The notes: generated by a model not told the origin, from the letters alone. A DNA stretch of 64,000 nucleotides from Chryseobacterium sp. C-71 (GCF_020911865.1 NZ_CP087131.1:3844001-3908000), one strand, 5' to 3'; positions 1 through 8,290 are shown, counted from the first letter of the stretch. A program made the numbers and translations.

Positions 1-965
1 AACTGTTTGAATGTAATAGAATTCATATCTGTTTTTGAGAAATCTGTTTTTTCCTGCTTAAATTCTGGCTTTTTATCGGTGGAATTTTTTGCCATTGTGG
101 AAGCATTTAGCTTGATGTAAGGTTTTAATTCTTCAAACTTTTCTGCTGAAATGACAAAACAGTTTTTAATATCATCTAAAGTTTTAAAACTGCCTTTAAG
201 ATTTCTGTCACGATAATTCACAATCACATTCGCCTGTTTTTCAGAAAATCCTAGAGCCATCCAACCGTTCACATCCAAAGTATTTGGGTCGAAAGAAGTT
301 TGCGGAGTTTTAGATTTAAATGAATTAGATTTTCCTGCATAAGCATTGAAATTGGCTGGAGTTTTTGAAGGTAAAATCAAATACGGCTCAAGCTTAGCAT
401 AATTTTCTTCGTTGATAATAAAGCATTCTTTAAACTTTTCTTTGCTCACGAAACTTCCGCCCAAGTAACTTTTGTATTTCAAAATAGCAGCAGCTTGTTT
501 CTCAGAAAATCCTATATTTTCCCAATCAGTTTGTGAAAGGTGATCAGGATTAAATTTCCTTGTAATGTTTAAAGATTTCTTTTCAAAACTTTTAAAGTTT
601 GAATTTCCTTTGGCTTCAGAATTAGTTTCAGGAAGTAAAATGAATGCTTCAAGCTGGGTGAATTTTTCCTCAGAAATCGCATAACATTTTTTCAACTGTT
701 CTTTAGAAAGAAAATTTCCTCCAACAATTTTCTTGTATTTTAGAATTGTAGCAGTTTGCTTATCAGAAAATCCAAGCTTTTGCCATTGATTTTCATCCAA
801 TTCATTTGGATCGAACTCAGAAAAAGATTCTACGGGTAAGCTTTTAGAGATAAAGGTAACTTCAGGAAAAGGTTCATCAGTTTTCTCGGTGTATTTTTGA
901 AAGGCAAGTAGCGTTAGTAAGAGCATTCCAAGAAATGCCATCTGCCGGTAGTAATTTTTTTTCAT
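1..965 (-). CDS. Helix-hairpin-helix repeat protein, truncated by the window edge
   Basis: The frame is open from an ATG at 965 to the window edge, giving 321 residues without a stop, so the C-terminus lies outside. An N-terminal hydrophobic stretch (about residues 9-22) looks like a membrane anchor or signal peptide. Three repeats begin near residues 51, 138 and 225 with the pattern F-(D/N)-P-(N/D)-x-L, then GFS-(D/E)-KQ, then G-(G/S)-x-F, and end in CxxI or CFxI. A fourth repeat begins near residue 313 (DMNSITFKQ). This resembles the ComEA/T2SS-K type helix-hairpin-helix, a family that often binds DNA; that role is not shown here. The gene lies downstream of the MerR gene and the small membrane protein on the same strand, after a 292-bp gap. 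Confidence 0.8.
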   Translation of the reverse strand, partial: MKKNYYRQMAFLGMLLLTLLAFQKYTEKTDEPFPEVTFISKSLPVESFSEFDPNELDENQWQKLGFSDKQTATILKYKKIVGGNFLSKEQLKKCYAISEEKFTQLEAFILLPETNSEAKGNSNFKSFEKKSLNITRKFNPDHLSQTDWENIGFSEKQAAAILKYKSYLGGSFVSKEKFKECFIINEENYAKLEPYLILPSKTPANFNAYAGKSNSFKSKTPQTSFDPNTLDVNGWMALGFSEKQANVIVNYRDRNLKGSFKTLDDIKNCFVISAEKFEELKPYIKLNASTMAKNSTDKKPEFKQEKTDFSKTDMNSITFKQ

Positions 966-1257
966 TCGTTTATTTTATGTTTTATTTAGTGAGATATTGA
1001 AAATTGGAGCAATTTCATCGTCAGACGAAATATCTCAAAAGTGAAATATCTTACAATAAAGTTAAGAATTTATTTAATTCAAAACTAAATTCAAATAAAA
1101 ATTTATTTAAACAATGTTTGGTAGTCAGTTGTTTTATTGTGAAATTGTGTTTTTTTTGAAAAGGAAATTGTTCAAGACTTTTTGATAATCTATTTTGCAT
1201 TTCTATAGTTCTAGAAATTCAGAATTGATACTAAAGTTAAATTTACGAAATGAAAAC

Positions 1258-1428
1258 TTAAGATTTTGTCCTGTATTTAGTGATTATTTGTACCATAGAA
1301 CCTAAAAAAAGTCCAATCAGTGCACTTCTCAGAAACAAATTAACTTTAAAAATAAAACTAATGATGATAAGGCATAATAAAATCCCAGCAATCATCATTA
1401 AATACTTTTGGCTTGTAATTTTAATCAT
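1258..1428 (-). CDS. Small two-segment membrane protein (56 aa)
   Basis: A 56-residue frame starts at an ATG ending at 1428 and stops with TAA at 1258-1260. It begins 14 nt after the MerR gene stop, so it probably shares that transcript. The protein has a hydrophobic stretch at about residues 10-28 and a second at 36-47, separated by a short basic loop, and ends with a basic tail (KYRTKS). No family is recognised. A longer plus-strand frame covering the same bases has no membrane-protein or other sensible character and is taken as its shadow. Existence is supported by operon position and clean hydrophobic pattern only. Confidence 0.5.
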   Translation of the reverse strand: MIKITSQKYLMMIAGILLCLIIISFIFKVNLFLRSALIGLFLGSMVQIITKYRTKS

Positions 1429-1442
1429 TCGAAATTATATTT

Positions 1443-1787
1443 TTATTCAGAATCTTTTTCTACCAATGAGTCTTTCAGCTTCAGCAATTCAGCTTTTACA
1501 AATTCCAGTCGGTCAATTAAAGTAACTGTCTCAGAGATTTTTGAGTTGGTGGTCAGCGCAATTCTCGCTCCGTCAAGCGTATAACCTTTTTCTTTCACCA
1601 AGTGATAGATGATTTTCAGGTTTTTGATGTCTTCCGGAGTGAAATATCGGTTTCCTTTCTTGTTTTTTTTGGGTTTGATGATTGGGAATTCCTGTTCCCA
1701 ATATCTTATCAATGAAGCGTTTACGTCGAATGCTTTAGCAACTTCTCCTATCGAATAATACAGTTTGTCGGGTAAATTTGTCTTCAT
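1443..1787 (-). CDS. MerR family transcriptional regulator
   Basis: This 114-residue protein starts with a winged-helix MerR DNA-binding domain: YYSIGEVAKAFDVNASLIRYWEQ (first helix-turn-helix) followed by a GNRYFTPEDI wing and helix. The C-terminal part (about residues 85-114) is a charged helix suited to dimerisation. No cysteine cluster for metal sensing is present, so the effector cannot be inferred. It is transcribed divergently from the AraC-type gene, with a well-formed promoter in the 66-bp-plus gap. It probably heads an operon with the small membrane protein that follows 14 nt after its stop. Confidence 0.88.
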   Translation of the reverse strand: MKTNLPDKLYYSIGEVAKAFDVNASLIRYWEQEFPIIKPKKNKKGNRYFTPEDIKNLKIIYHLVKEKGYTLDGARIALTTNSKISETVTLIDRLEFVKAELLKLKDSLVEKDSE

Positions 1788-1807
1788 TGTAGATGATCCT
1801 GAAAATT

Positions 1808-1840
1808 CAAAGATAAATATTTTTTAAGCTCGGGTACAAA
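1808..1840 (-). promoter_or_regulatory. Bacteroidota-type promoter of the MerR gene
   Basis: On the minus strand TTTG (1837-1840) is followed after 21 bp by TATCTTTG (1808-1815), matching the Bacteroidota consensus TTTG-N19-21-TAnnTTTG. The predicted start of transcription lies a few bases downstream, about 15 nt before the MerR ATG. Confidence 0.7.
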
Positions 1841-1846
1841 TACACG

Positions 1847-1877
1847 TTGTAAAATGTTCAGGTTAAATGTATTTTTG
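1847..1877 (+). promoter_or_regulatory. Bacteroidota-type promoter of the AraC gene
   Basis: TTG (1847-1849) is followed after 20 bp by TATTTTTG (1870-1877), a full match to TAnnTTTG. An ATG at 1854 lies inside this promoter and so is unlikely to be used. The position favours translation from the ATG at 1905. The promoter sits only 6 bp from the divergent MerR promoter, so a protein bound here could control both. Confidence 0.65.
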
Positions 1878-1904
1878 TCTTCTTTCACACTTAATAAAAT
1901 CAGG

Positions 1905-2783
1905 ATGAATTCTATCTCGGTATTGCAAATCAATCTTTTTCAGTCAGAGAAAAACGCTCCGGATTTTTATTTTAATACTTTAAAAAATCACTTGGTTTCG
2001 AGCCATAAGCATATTGAGAAGCCGCACCGTCATGATTTCTATGTCACTGTTATTTTTACCAGAGGGCTGGGAATTCATGAAATAGATTTTCAAAAATATG
2101 ATGTTTCTGAAGGGAGTTTGTTTTTTCTTTCTCCGGGGCAAGTGCACAGCTGGGAACTTTCTGCGGATACTGATGGCTATATTTTCTTTTTTTCTCAGCC
2201 ATATTATGAGATGCATTATGTGAATCAAAAACTGAAAAACTTTCCATTTTTCAATTCTCCGAGCTTTCCGAGAAAACTTCAGATTCAATCGGAAGAATTG
2301 GAGGGAATAATTCACCTTTTTAAAGCAATTGAAAATGAGCATCTGTCTCAAAATGTGATGAAACATAGCTTCATTCTTTCATTGATTACCCAAATTTACA
2401 TTCATTCGGTGAGAGGTTTTTCTAGAAATGAGAATGAAATTTCTGCTGTCGGTATTTCTTCTTTTAAACATTATCAGGATTTTGAAAATTTATTGGAAGA
2501 GTTTTTCGTTTCACAAAAATCTATTTCTTATTATGCTTCCATGATGAATATTTCTCCGAAACATCTCAACAGAATTACGCAGACCGTCATGCAAAAAACG
2601 GCTTCGGAGATTATTACTGAAAGAGTAATTTTAGAAGCCAAAAGAATGCTTATTTATCTTGATGAAAGTCTTGTGGAAATCGCTTTCAGATTAGGTTACG
2701 AAGAGTATTCTTATTTCGCAAGAGTGTTCCGCAAAAATTCAGGAATTACCCCTTCTCAATTCGTTAAAAATCATAAAAATTAA
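1905..2783 (+). CDS. AraC family transcriptional regulator with N-terminal cupin
   Basis: The 292-residue protein has an AraC-type sensor half (a cupin-like region containing HKHIEKPHRHDFYVTVIFT and LSPGQVHSWE) and a C-terminal pair of helix-turn-helix motifs. The second carries the family signature around ESLVEIAFRLGYEEYSYFARVFRK and ends in GITPSQF. The start is set at 1905 because the promoter at 1847-1877 lies downstream of the more upstream in-frame ATG at 1854. The inducer is unknown. The gene converges with ccoG, only 3 nt separating the two stop codons, so transcripts from the two may overlap. Confidence 0.9.
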   Translation: MNSISVLQINLFQSEKNAPDFYFNTLKNHLVSSHKHIEKPHRHDFYVTVIFTRGLGIHEIDFQKYDVSEGSLFFLSPGQVHSWELSADTDGYIFFFSQPYYEMHYVNQKLKNFPFFNSPSFPRKLQIQSEELEGIIHLFKAIENEHLSQNVMKHSFILSLITQIYIHSVRGFSRNENEISAVGISSFKHYQDFENLLEEFFVSQKSISYYASMMNISPKHLNRITQTVMQKTASEIITERVILEAKRMLIYLDESLVEIAFRLGYEEYSYFARVFRKNSGITPSQFVKNHKN

Positions 2784-2786
2784 GCT

Positions 2787-4229
2787 TTATAATAAAAGTT
2801 TAAACGGTCCTTCAAACGTCGTTTCGAAAGTATCTAAAATTTCTCCTTTATCGTCTAATACAGCAATGGTAATGTTTTGTTTAGAAAATTTGACATCTTT
2901 TTCAGGAAAAGAAATGCTGATAGAACCTTTCAAAATTTCATCGCCTTTTAAAATAATTTTGCTTGAACCTGACGAAATAACTTCGGCATTATCGGGATAA
3001 AGTACTTTTATTGAAACTACTTTTTTCTCATTGGTTTTATTCAGAAAAGTATACGTGAAATTGTTGATGATTTTTCCGTCCCGCACAAAAAATGTTGATC
3101 CTGCAGGTTTGATAAATTTAGCTTCCATAGAACCTCGGTCGTAAATCAAAAATCCTAGAAGACCAATAAGTAATCCCAGAAAAACTGTTGTCACAACGAT
3201 CCTGGAAGTTATCCCAATTTTTTTTCCACTTTCAATTTCTGCTTCTGTGGCATAACGCACCAATCCTGTTGGTAAACCTACTTTTGTCATTACTTCGTCA
3301 CAAGCGTCGATGCAGGCTGTACAATTGATGCATTCTAATTGCTGGCCGTTTCGGATGTCAATTCCTGTAGGGCAAACCACCACACATTGTCCGCAGTCGA
3401 TACAATCGCCTTTTGAATAGGCCTTTCTGTCTTCGCCATTTCTCCATTTTGCCCGGTTTTCTCCTCTCTTAGTATCGTAATAGACATTGATGGTTTGTTT
3501 ATCGATCAATACACCCTGAAGTCGTCCGTACGGACAAACCAATGTGCAGACCTGCTCACGAAGCCATGCAAAAACGAAATAGAAAGCCAATGAGAATGAC
3601 AACATTGATGTGAAATGTAAAGGGTGTTCTAAAGGGCCTTCTGCAATGATTCTGAACATATTTTCATATCCTATGATATACATAAACATGAAATGCGCAA
3701 TGACCAGTGAAATCATAAAGAAAACAGACCATTTTAAAACCCTTTTTTGGATCTTTTCAGAATCCCAGTTTTGTCTGTCGAGCTTCATTTGTTTGTTTCG
3801 GTCGCCTTCAATCAGATACTCAATTTTACGGAAAACCATTTCCATAAAAATAGTTTGCGGACACAGCCATCCACAAAATATTCTTCCGAAAACTACCGTG
3901 AAAATCATTACAAAAATAACCGAAATTACTGCTCCCAAAGCTAAAATAAAGAAGTCCTGAAGGTAAAAAGGCATACCGACAATGAAGAATTTTCTGTCAA
4001 GAAGATTGATGAGAAGAAACGGATTATTGTTAATCTTTAAAAACGGAATTCCAAAAAATAATGCCAATAAAACATAACTTGTATAATCTCTGTAATTGGT
4101 AAATTTACCTTTTGGCTTTCTTGGGAAGACCCATTTTCGTTTTCCGGTATCGTCCATTGTTCCTACCGAATCTCTGAATGCCTCGCCATCACTTCCCGGA
4201 ATTTTTATATTGCCCTGCTGAATACTCAT
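2787..4229 (-). CDS. ccoG: Cytochrome c oxidase accessory protein CcoG (RdxA/FixG)
   Basis: This 480-residue membrane ferredoxin is needed in other bacteria for maturation of cbb3-type oxidases, probably in copper handling. The sequence shows several membrane segments, a CGWLCPQ motif, and a two-cluster ferredoxin core (CIDCGQCVVVCPTGID, then CINCTACIDACDEV), followed by another membrane segment and a periplasmic C-terminal Ig-like domain near residues 365-480. This is the canonical FixG layout and length. No ccoNOP, ccoS or ccoI genes are present in this window, so it stands alone here. The start ATG has no competitor and the N-terminal soluble stretch is typical of Bacteroidota homologues. 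Confidence 0.95.
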   Translation of the reverse strand: MSIQQGNIKIPGSDGEAFRDSVGTMDDTGKRKWVFPRKPKGKFTNYRDYTSYVLLALFFGIPFLKINNNPFLLINLLDRKFFIVGMPFYLQDFFILALGAVISVIFVMIFTVVFGRIFCGWLCPQTIFMEMVFRKIEYLIEGDRNKQMKLDRQNWDSEKIQKRVLKWSVFFMISLVIAHFMFMYIIGYENMFRIIAEGPLEHPLHFTSMLSFSLAFYFVFAWLREQVCTLVCPYGRLQGVLIDKQTINVYYDTKRGENRAKWRNGEDRKAYSKGDCIDCGQCVVVCPTGIDIRNGQQLECINCTACIDACDEVMTKVGLPTGLVRYATEAEIESGKKIGITSRIVVTTVFLGLLIGLLGFLIYDRGSMEAKFIKPAGSTFFVRDGKIINNFTYTFLNKTNEKKVVSIKVLYPDNAEVISSGSSKIILKGDEILKGSISISFPEKDVKFSKQNITIAVLDDKGEILDTFETTFEGPFKLLL

Positions 4230-4473
4230 CTTTGAATTTTATTTAATTAAAAGGACTTTTTAGAATGTTATGAAATTATTTTTATGCTCCATTTTCTCTC
4301 AATAAAAGATGATACAAAGCTCCTGATAATAAGTTTTGATAAATAATATTAAATACTTACAGAATAGGACAAAAAGGACATTCTGGGTGTTTTGTTTAAA
4401 TTAAATAATTGATAATTAAAAATTGTCAGACCTTTTTACAAATCGTAAATTGTCAGCTTTAAATTTTAAAAGA

Positions 4474-5364
4474 ATGAAAAATATATTGAATGCAGGTCTT
4501 GTTGGTTTGGTTTTGGCATTTCTCAGTTGTAAATCAACAAATTATAATGCTATGCTTGAAAACACCGAACCAAAATTAATTTCAGATCAATTTACCTTTA
4601 CAGAAGGTCCTGCAACCGACAAAATTGGAAATGTATATTTCACAGATCAGCCCAACGATAAAATTTATGTCTGGGACTGGAAAACCGATAAAATATCTTT
4701 ATTTTTAGATAAAACGGGTCGAGCTAATGGAACTTATTTTGATGAAAACGATAATTTAATCACCTGTTCAGACAACGAAGGAGAAATCTGGAAAATTGGT
4801 AAAGATAAATCGATTGAGGTTTTATCTAAAGGTTTTGAGGGTAAAAGAATGAATGGTCCTAACGATCTTTGGCTCGATGGAATTGGCGGAATTTATTTCA
4901 CAGATCCTTTATACAAAAGAGATTACTGGGAAAATTTTAAAGTAGAAATTCCTGAGAAAAATTTATATTACAGAAATAAAAACGGAAAAATTTCTAAGCT
5001 GGAAACTTTTGTACAACCCAATGGAATTATTGGAAGTATTAAATTGAAGAAAATCTATGTTTCAGATATCGATGCCGGAAAAACGTATGTCTATGATATT
5101 TTAGGTGAAGGAAAATTGTCTGAAAAGAAATTATTTTGCGAAATGGGCTCAGACGGAATGACGCTTGATGAAGAAGGAAATTTATATTTAACAGGCGACG
5201 GCGTGACAGTTTTCAACAATAAAGGAGAAAAAGTACATCACATTAAAATTCCTGAAGACTGGACGGGGAATGTGACTTTTGGAGGTGAAAAAAATAATAT
5301 TTTATTTATCACGGCTTCAAAATCAGTCTATACTTTACCAACAAAAACGAGTGGATTGAAATAA
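4474..5364 (+). CDS. SMP-30/gluconolactonase-like lipoprotein
   Basis: The 296-residue product begins with a lipoprotein signal peptide (MKNILNAGLVGLVLAFLSC), so the ATG at 4474 is preferred over one 51 nt upstream that would bury the signal. The mature part is a six-bladed beta-propeller of the SMP-30/gluconolaconase/LRE type. Features include FTEGPATDKIGNVYFTDQPN, RANGTYFDENDNL, MNGPNDLWLDG and GSDGMTLDEEGNLYLTGDG, which supply metal-binding Glu, Asn and Asp residues. Such enzymes open sugar lactones; the substrate here is unknown. It is probably anchored in a membrane facing the periplasm. It converges with the helicase gene across a strong bidirectional terminator. Confidence 0.85.
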   Translation: MKNILNAGLVGLVLAFLSCKSTNYNAMLENTEPKLISDQFTFTEGPATDKIGNVYFTDQPNDKIYVWDWKTDKISLFLDKTGRANGTYFDENDNLITCSDNEGEIWKIGKDKSIEVLSKGFEGKRMNGPNDLWLDGIGGIYFTDPLYKRDYWENFKVEIPEKNLYYRNKNGKISKLETFVQPNGIIGSIKLKKIYVSDIDAGKTYVYDILGEGKLSEKKLFCEMGSDGMTLDEEGNLYLTGDGVTVFNNKGEKVHHIKIPEDWTGNVTFGGEKNNILFITASKSVYTLPTKTSGLK

Positions 5365-5371
5365 ATTGAAA

Positions 5372-5421
5372 CAAAGGTTGAGGTTTAAAGTGAAAGAACT
5401 TTCAGTAAGCCTCAACCTTTG
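5372..5421. terminator. Bidirectional stem-loop terminator between convergent genes
   Basis: A perfect 12-bp inverted repeat (CAAAGGTTGAGG at 5372-5383, CCTCAACCTTTG at 5410-5421) encloses a loop that itself contains a GAAAG/CTTTC stem. It lies 7 nt after the lipoprotein stop and 7 nt before the helicase stop. Confidence 0.7.
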
Positions 5422-5428
5422 CTTTAAA

Positions 5429-6736
5429 CTAATAAGCTACCTCCATTTTTACTTTCTTTCCTTTCAGTTTTTCGGAGCTCAGTTTTTTAAGCAAATCTCT
5501 CACTTTTGTTCTTGAGACAGCAACGTAAGAAGTGGTGTCTTTCACTTCAATCAGACCAAGATCTTCTTTCTGCAATTCTCCTTTTTTCAATAAGTATCCA
5601 ACGATGTCTACTTTATTCACTTTATCTTTTTTTCCGGCACTGATGTAAATCGTCTGAAATGGCGGATTGGCAGGAACTTTAGAAAATTCCTTTACAGATT
5701 CTTCAGGCGTATCTTTTTTGATAAAAGGGAATTTTTCATCTTCTGTCATCACCAAATAAGCAATACCTTTGGCGTTCATTCTCGCAGTACGGCCGTTTCT
5801 GTGGATAAAAGCATCTTCAGTCGTCGGTAACTGATAATGAACAATTGATTCAACTTCAGGAACGTCTAAACCTCGTGCAGCCAAATCGGTTGTGATTAAA
5901 ACTCTCGCCGTATCATTTCTGAATTTCAGCAAAGCACGCTCTCTTTCATCCTGTTCCATACCACCGTGGAAGGTTTCTCTGGCAATTCCTTTATCTAAAA
6001 GCAAATCTGCGATACGGTCAACGGTTTCTCTGTGATTACAGAAAATCAAGGTTCTTTTATTCCCTATTTTGCAAATCAGATGAAATAAAGTATTGAGTTT
6101 TTCCTCAGAAATCGTCATTACTTTTCTTAACTGAATGTCGGGTTTATTTTCGCCTAATTTTAAGAAATCGACTATTTTTTCATTTTTCAGACCAGTAAAT
6201 TTCGGAATTTCATCCATAGAAGTTGCTGAAGTCAGGATTCTTTGAAAAAGGTTGTACATATTTTCGATAATGTATTCCATATCATCATGAAAACCTAATT
6301 CTAAAGCCTTATCAAATTCATCAAGTACCAGATTTTTGATTGTTTTTACATCAAGATTTTTATTTCTCATGTGATAGGCAATCCTTCCTGGAGTTCCAAT
6401 TAAAACTGCAGGGGCTTCTTTAAGATTGTTTATTTCAATCTTTTTATCGTGGCCACCGTAGCACACCGTCACCTTAAAATCTGTTCCCATCGATTTGAAA
6501 ACCTGCTCGATCTGCAAAGCTAATTCTCTTGCCGGAACTACAATTAAAGCCTGAATTCCTGTAGATTCTTTTTGCAGATTTCTTAGAACCGGAAACAGAA
6601 ATGCCAATGTTTTCCCTGAACCGGTAGGCGAAAGTAAAACAACATCGGTATTGTTTTCCGTAGTTTTGTATGTAGATTTCTGCATCTGATTCATATCCTG
6701 AATCTGCAGTTTTTTATAAATAGATTCTAATTCCAT
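5429..6736 (-). CDS. DEAD-box RNA helicase, DbpA type, with a DEFD box
   Basis: This 435-residue protein has the usual DEAD-box core: motif I SPTGSGKT (36-43), Ia PAREL (68-72), GG and TPGR, motif II, SAT (170-172), and C-terminal motifs ARGLD and HRNGRTAR. The last about 75 residues match the DbpA RNA-binding domain (IVGYLLKKGELQKEDLGLIEVKDTTSYVAVSR), which in E. coli DbpA recognises 23S rRNA hairpin 92. This suggests a role in large-subunit assembly. Motif II reads DEFD (139-142) instead of DEAD. The Asp and Glu needed for magnesium and catalysis are intact, so activity is plausible. Length is near that of E. coli DbpA (457 aa). Confidence 0.92.
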   Translation of the reverse strand: MELESIYKKLQIQDMNQMQKSTYKTTENNTDVVLLSPTGSGKTLAFLFPVLRNLQKESTGIQALIVVPARELALQIEQVFKSMGTDFKVTVCYGGHDKKIEINNLKEAPAVLIGTPGRIAYHMRNKNLDVKTIKNLVLDEFDKALELGFHDDMEYIIENMYNLFQRILTSATSMDEIPKFTGLKNEKIVDFLKLGENKPDIQLRKVMTISEEKLNTLFHLICKIGNKRTLIFCNHRETVDRIADLLLDKGIARETFHGGMEQDERERALLKFRNDTARVLITTDLAARGLDVPEVESIVHYQLPTTEDAFIHRNGRTARMNAKGIAYLVMTEDEKFPFIKKDTPEESVKEFSKVPANPPFQTIYISAGKKDKVNKVDIVGYLLKKGELQKEDLGLIEVKDTTSYVAVSRTKVRDLLKKLSSEKLKGKKVKMEVAY

Positions 6737-6858
6737 TTTGCAAAGGTAAAGGATTTTGGAAATTGAACCTATTTTAAAAAGATCTTGACTTTATATTTAT
6801 AGTAATATCGAAAAGCAGTAAGCGAAAAATTTTATTTCGAATTCAATCAATATTAAAT

Positions 6859-7440
6859 TTAGTCGCTTGTCGGTAAGGTAATTTTTATAGGTTTAATATT
6901 TTTATAAGGTTCCTTTTCATGTGCAAATTGTAAATTATCAAAAACAATCGCAGATTTACCTTTGTTTATTTCTGTGTTCACGATTTTTTCCAAAATCTCA
7001 ATTTCACTTGCAGAAACACCGTAATAGTCTAGAAGAATAGAATCATTTTTTTTAAAATGTGCTTTTATAGCAAGAGTCTTTTTATTATTAAAACTTAAAT
7101 GCTCATACTTTTCATTTGGATTCAGTTTTAGTTCGTCAATAATCACTTCTGAATTCACTTTATCAATTTTCATTGTATTGATTAGATACCTATGGACTGT
7201 CAATGGATTGAGAAATGATGAAAAAAAGTTTTGTTGGTGGTTTTTTGCCCAAGGTAAATTAGTTTTTTGATTTTGGAATCGTTTGATTAATTCTATGGTC
7301 AAATCGAAACCTAAGGGTTTATTTTCATTGTTGAAATTAGGAATGTAAATTCTAATTAAACTCCCGCTTTTGAGTTCAAATTCAGGAATTTGAATTCCGT
7401 TAATTTCAAAATTTTCATTGTGAAAAGTACTCTTTTGCAT
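6859..7440 (-). CDS. Hypothetical protein, 193 aa
   Basis: No family is recognised. The first in-frame ATG (ending at 7440) is used; a TTG four codons upstream is less likely. There is no signal peptide or membrane segment, so the product is probably cytoplasmic. The N-terminal part is beta-rich (EINGIQIPEFELKSGSLIRIYIP). A late stretch (LEKIVNTEINKGKSAIVFDNLQF) loosely recalls the end of an ABC-type ATPase Walker B region, but no Walker A or signature motif is present. It stands alone between the helicase and the heptamer repeat. Base composition is slightly more AT-rich than its neighbours. Confidence 0.6.
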   Translation of the reverse strand: MQKSTFHNENFEINGIQIPEFELKSGSLIRIYIPNFNNENKPLGFDLTIELIKRFQNQKTNLPWAKNHQQNFFSSFLNPLTVHRYLINTMKIDKVNSEVIIDELKLNPNEKYEHLSFNNKKTLAIKAHFKKNDSILLDYYGVSASEIEILEKIVNTEINKGKSAIVFDNLQFAHEKEPYKNIKPIKITLPTSD

Positions 7441-7557
7441 TTTGCTATTCAACTTTTTTTAAATTTAAACGATTTAAAGATAATTAAATATTCATTGAGG
7501 TTGAGATATAAAAGTGAGTATAGTGGAATTCAAAATATTTTAAAGAAATTTGCATAA

Positions 7558-7655
7558 CCATCAACCATCAACCATCAACCATCAACCATCAACCATCAAC
7601 CATCAACCATCAACCATCAACCATCAACCATCAACCATCAACCATCAACCATCAA
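7558..7655 (+). repeat. Tandem heptanucleotide repeat, 14 x CCATCAA
   Basis: Exactly 14 uninterrupted copies of CCATCAA (98 bp) end 4 nt before the ATG of the hotdog thioesterase gene. The repeat contains no ATG and no stop codon in any forward frame and is preceded by an in-frame TAA, so it is untranslated leader or promoter-spacer DNA. Perfect short tandem repeats of this length are prone to slipped-strand change, which here would alter leader length in 7-nt steps. Confidence 0.98.
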
Positions 7656-7659
7656 TTCC

Positions 7660-8082
7660 ATGACTCCCGAGAAAAGAAAACTCATGACCGACAGTTTTAA
7701 CCGTTCAGAAACGTTGAAATTCTACAATGCCCAACTTCTTGAAGTAGAAACCGATTTCGTCTCCATTAAAATTCCAAAAATGGAAATGATGACCAGAACT
7801 GCCGGAATGTTCAACGGAGCAATGATTGCTTCGTTGGTAGATGTTTCTTCGGGTTATGCCGCTGTCAGTCATTACGAACAAGACTGTTATGTGGTAACGG
7901 TTGAATTAAAAGTAAACTATCTGCGTCCTGCGATTGGCGATGCGTTAGTTTCAAAAGCGTATGTCGTGAAAGGCGGAGCTAAAATAAGCGTAATTCGCAC
8001 AGAAATTTATACGGTGAATGAAGACCATTCCTCAGAAAGCCATGTCGCAACTTCTTTGGTCACGATGATGAAGATCAAGTAA
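7660..8082 (+). CDS. PaaI-family hotdog-fold thioesterase
   Basis: The 140-residue protein is a single hotdog domain of the PaaI/YdiI type. Helpful features are GMFNGAMIASLVDVSSGYAA, corresponding to the active-site helix in which an Asp or Glu and Gly residues are conserved, and VTVELKVNYLRPA, the typical strand after it. Members hydrolyse acyl- or phenylacyl-CoA esters; the substrate cannot be predicted. The ATG lies directly behind the heptamer array, and no Shine-Dalgarno-like sequence can be formed there, as the 4-nt gap is TTCC. Expression could therefore depend on repeat number. Confidence 0.88.
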   Translation: MTPEKRKLMTDSFNRSETLKFYNAQLLEVETDFVSIKIPKMEMMTRTAGMFNGAMIASLVDVSSGYAAVSHYEQDCYVVTVELKVNYLRPAIGDALVSKAYVVKGGAKISVIRTEIYTVNEDHSSESHVATSLVTMMKIK

Positions 8083-8164
8083 AATTAAAGCAGACTTTTG
8101 AAATAAATCTTGTCAAGACTGTCAAAAATAAATCTTTAACAAATTTTTCAAAACATTTTTCTTT

Positions 8165-8234
8165 ACCCCAACCCTAAAGGGTGGAAAAATATCTTGAAAA
8201 ATTTCATCAAAATTACTCCCTTTAGGGTTGGGGT
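8165..8234. repeat. Palindromic intergenic element with 17-bp perfect arms
   Basis: ACCCCAACCCTAAAGGG (8165-8181) and its exact reverse complement (8218-8234) enclose 36 bp. A second, imperfect palindrome (ATTTCATCAAAATTA paired with TAATTTTGATGAAA) overlaps the right arm. Each arm also folds on itself (CCCTAAAGGG). The design is that of a REP-like or miniature palindromic element. It lies between the thioesterase and the holin-like gene and could also act as a terminator. Confidence 0.75.
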
Positions 8235-8290
8235 GATTAATTTTGATGAAAATTTTGGCAGACTGAAAATTAAATTTAAAAATAAAAAAT

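Noticed and set aside
7558..7655. The heptamer array as a CRISPR or minisatellite coding repeat
   Set aside because: Units are 7 bp with no spacers, and the array contains no ATG and follows an in-frame stop, so it is neither CRISPR nor coding.
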